From an uncultured Holophagaceae bacterium (GTDB taxonomy: Bacteria; Acidobacteriota; Holophagae; Holophagales; Holophagaceae), in contig CAIMFT010000131.1 in NCBI GenBank assembly GCA_903840385.1, positions 1 to 33,419 on the forward strand: DNA of 33,419 nucleotides, given 5' to 3'. This document shows, piece by piece, positions 32,104 through 33,419 of the stretch; positions within the stretch are counted from its first letter, which is position 1, and each line of letters opens with the position of its first letter. The notes under the pieces are model-generated. The model searched no databases and was not told where the DNA came from. It saw only the letters and a program-made list of their open reading frames with translations. The position numbers were made by a program, and so were the translations under genes.

Positions 32104-33419
32104 ACGACCTCCTGCACCGCCAGCTGGAGCAGCTCTGCGGGATCGAGGATGAGGACCACCCCGCCATCCCCCATGATGGACGCCCCGCTGATGCCGGGCA
32201 GGCTGGCGAGGTAGGGGGCGAGCGGCTTGATGACGACTTCCTGGCGGCGCACGAAGGCGTCCACCACGATGCCCAGCCGCCGGCCACCGGCCGAGATCAC
32301 CACCACCGAGAGTCCGTCACTGCCAGCTTCGTCCCCCATGGCTTCGCCCTGGAGGAGGTGGCGGAGGCGGCTCACGCCCAGCACCTCGCCCCGCAGGTTG
32401 ATGGCCTGGCGGCTGGTGAGGTGGCTCACGGTCTCCGGCGGAATGATCAGGGTCTCCTCCACCGAGGTGCCGGGGAAGGCGAAGACCTGGCCGCCGCTCT
32501 TCACGAGGAGGGCATCAATGATGGCCAGGGTCAGGGGCAGCTTGATGGTGAAGACGGCGCCCTTGCCCACGGTGGAGCGGATGCCGACCCGACCATTGAG
32601 CTTGCGGACATTGGACAGCACCACATCCATGCCGACGCCGCGGCCTGAGATGTCCGTGACCTTGGCGGCGGTGCTGAAGCCCGGAGCGAAGATCAGCTCG
32701 ATCACATCCTCATCGGGCATGGCCTCGGCGCGCTCGACGGTGAGGATGCCCTTCTCGATGGCCTTGGCCCGGATCACCGCCGGGTCGATGCCCTTGCCGT
32801 CATCCTCGATCTCCACCACCACGCTGTCGCCCTCGTGCCGGGCGCGCAGGATGACGGTGCCGGTCTCGGACTTCCCTGCCTTCAGGCGCACTTCCGGGGA
32901 CTCGATGCCGTGGTCGGCGCTGTTCCGGATCAGGTGGATCATGGGATCCCCCAGCTCCTCGATGATGCTCTTGTCGATCTCCGTGTCCTCCCCCACCAGC
33001 TGGAGGTCGATCTTCTTGCCACTGGCCTTGGCCAAGTCCCGGAGCATGCGGGGGAACTTGGAGAAGACGGTCTTCACGGGGACCATCCGGATGCCCAGCA
33101 CCGAGGCCTGGATCTCCTTGCTCACGTGGTCCAGGTAGACCGAGGCGTGGGCCAGCTCCTTGGCCACGGGGGCCGCAGGCTGGCCGGCCACCATGGGCAC
33201 CAGGCGTTCCACCAGGTGGCTGATCATGGTCTTGCTGATGATCAGCTCCGCCACGATGTTCATGAACTGCTCGAGCTTGGCCTGGCTCACCCGGATGGTG
33301 TCGGTGGCGCCCTTATCATCGTTGCCACGGCGTCCGGCCTTGCGGCGATCCTCCGCAGGGGCGGCGGCCTCAGCAGGGGCCTCGGCACCGGCCTCGACGG
33401 TGGGGGCAGCGGCTGGTGC
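32100..33419 (-). CDS. cheA: Chemotaxis histidine kinase CheA (N-terminus beyond window)
   Basis: The C-terminal 439 residues of CheA; the frame is open to the right window edge. An Ala/Pro/Glu-rich linker (to about 33300) leads into the P3 dimerisation helices (SQAKLEQFMNIVAELII). The P4 kinase domain follows with the N box (HLIRNSADHGIE), G1 (EDDGKGID) and G2 (GRGVGMDVV) motifs, and the protein ends in the P5 CheW-like domain. The P1 phosphotransfer domain with its histidine lies outside the window. A GTG start at 33290 would cut into the P3 domain and is unlikely. It overlaps the CheW/CheZ-like gene by 4 bp. Confidence 0.94.
   Translation of the reverse strand, partial: APAAAPTVEAGAEAPAEAAAPAEDRRKAGRRGNDDKGATDTIRVSQAKLEQFMNIVAELIISKTMISHLVERLVPMVAGQPAAPVAKELAHASVYLDHVSKEIQASVLGIRMVPVKTVFSKFPRMLRDLAKASGKKIDLQLVGEDTEIDKSIIEELGDPMIHLIRNSADHGIESPEVRLKAGKSETGTVILRARHEGDSVVVEIEDDGKGIDPAVIRAKAIEKGILTVERAEAMPDEDVIELIFAPGFSTAAKVTDISGRGVGMDVVLSNVRKLNGRVGIRSTVGKGAVFTIKLPLTLAIIDALLVKSGGQVFAFPGTSVEETLIIPPETVSHLTSRQAINLRGEVLGVSRLRHLLQGEAMGDEAGSDGLSVVVISAGGRRLGIVVDAFVRRQEVVIKPLAPYLASLPGISGASIMGDGGVVLILDPAELLQLAVQEVV

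Overview
The window is a high-GC bacterial chromosome segment. Its gene content suggests an Acidobacteriota member of the Holophagae/Geothrix type, but this is an inference from gene mix, base composition and operon style, not from a marker gene. Most genes lie on the minus strand. Signal transduction, hydrogen oxidation and ammonium assimilation dominate.

Region by region. A heptanucleotide tandem repeat (1-126) abuts a soluble GAF histidine kinase. A divergent, translationally coupled set follows: membrane histidine kinase, ECF sigma factor and ChrR-like cupin anti-sigma factor (1637-4240). From 10859 back to 4237 runs a NiFe-hydrogenase locus: hypC, hypD, small subunit, large subunit, cytochrome b, maturation protease, hypE. 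The small subunit carries the six-cysteine proximal-cluster pattern of O2-tolerant membrane-bound uptake hydrogenases. An EamA and an MFS transporter and a 316-bp inverted-repeat element separate this locus from the remaining maturation genes hypA, hypB and hypF, which are fused into one tight operon behind rsmI (13470-17703). Together these two loci supply all six Hyp proteins.

Next come a GAF/degenerate-GGDEF protein and a DUF218 protein. The nitrogen block (19754-25645) follows: a GAF-AAA+ sigma54 activator, a predicted -24/-12 promoter, a 52-residue secreted peptide, a TorF-type porin, AmtB, a PII protein without the uridylylation tyrosine, and a second, almost identical porin. Paired palindromic sites (TTACAA-N2-TTGTAA type, 30 bp centre to centre) occur both upstream of this promoter and upstream of the activator gene. 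This suggests a self-contained ammonium-uptake regulon controlled by its neighbour.

The right end holds housekeeping and motility genes: typA/bipA, a PilU-like ATPase, an HU/IHF-like protein, a DUF493 protein, asnS, a CheW protein with a CheZ-like tail, and a CheA cut by the window edge. A small family of hairpins sharing one core sequence is scattered around 29.3-29.8 kb.
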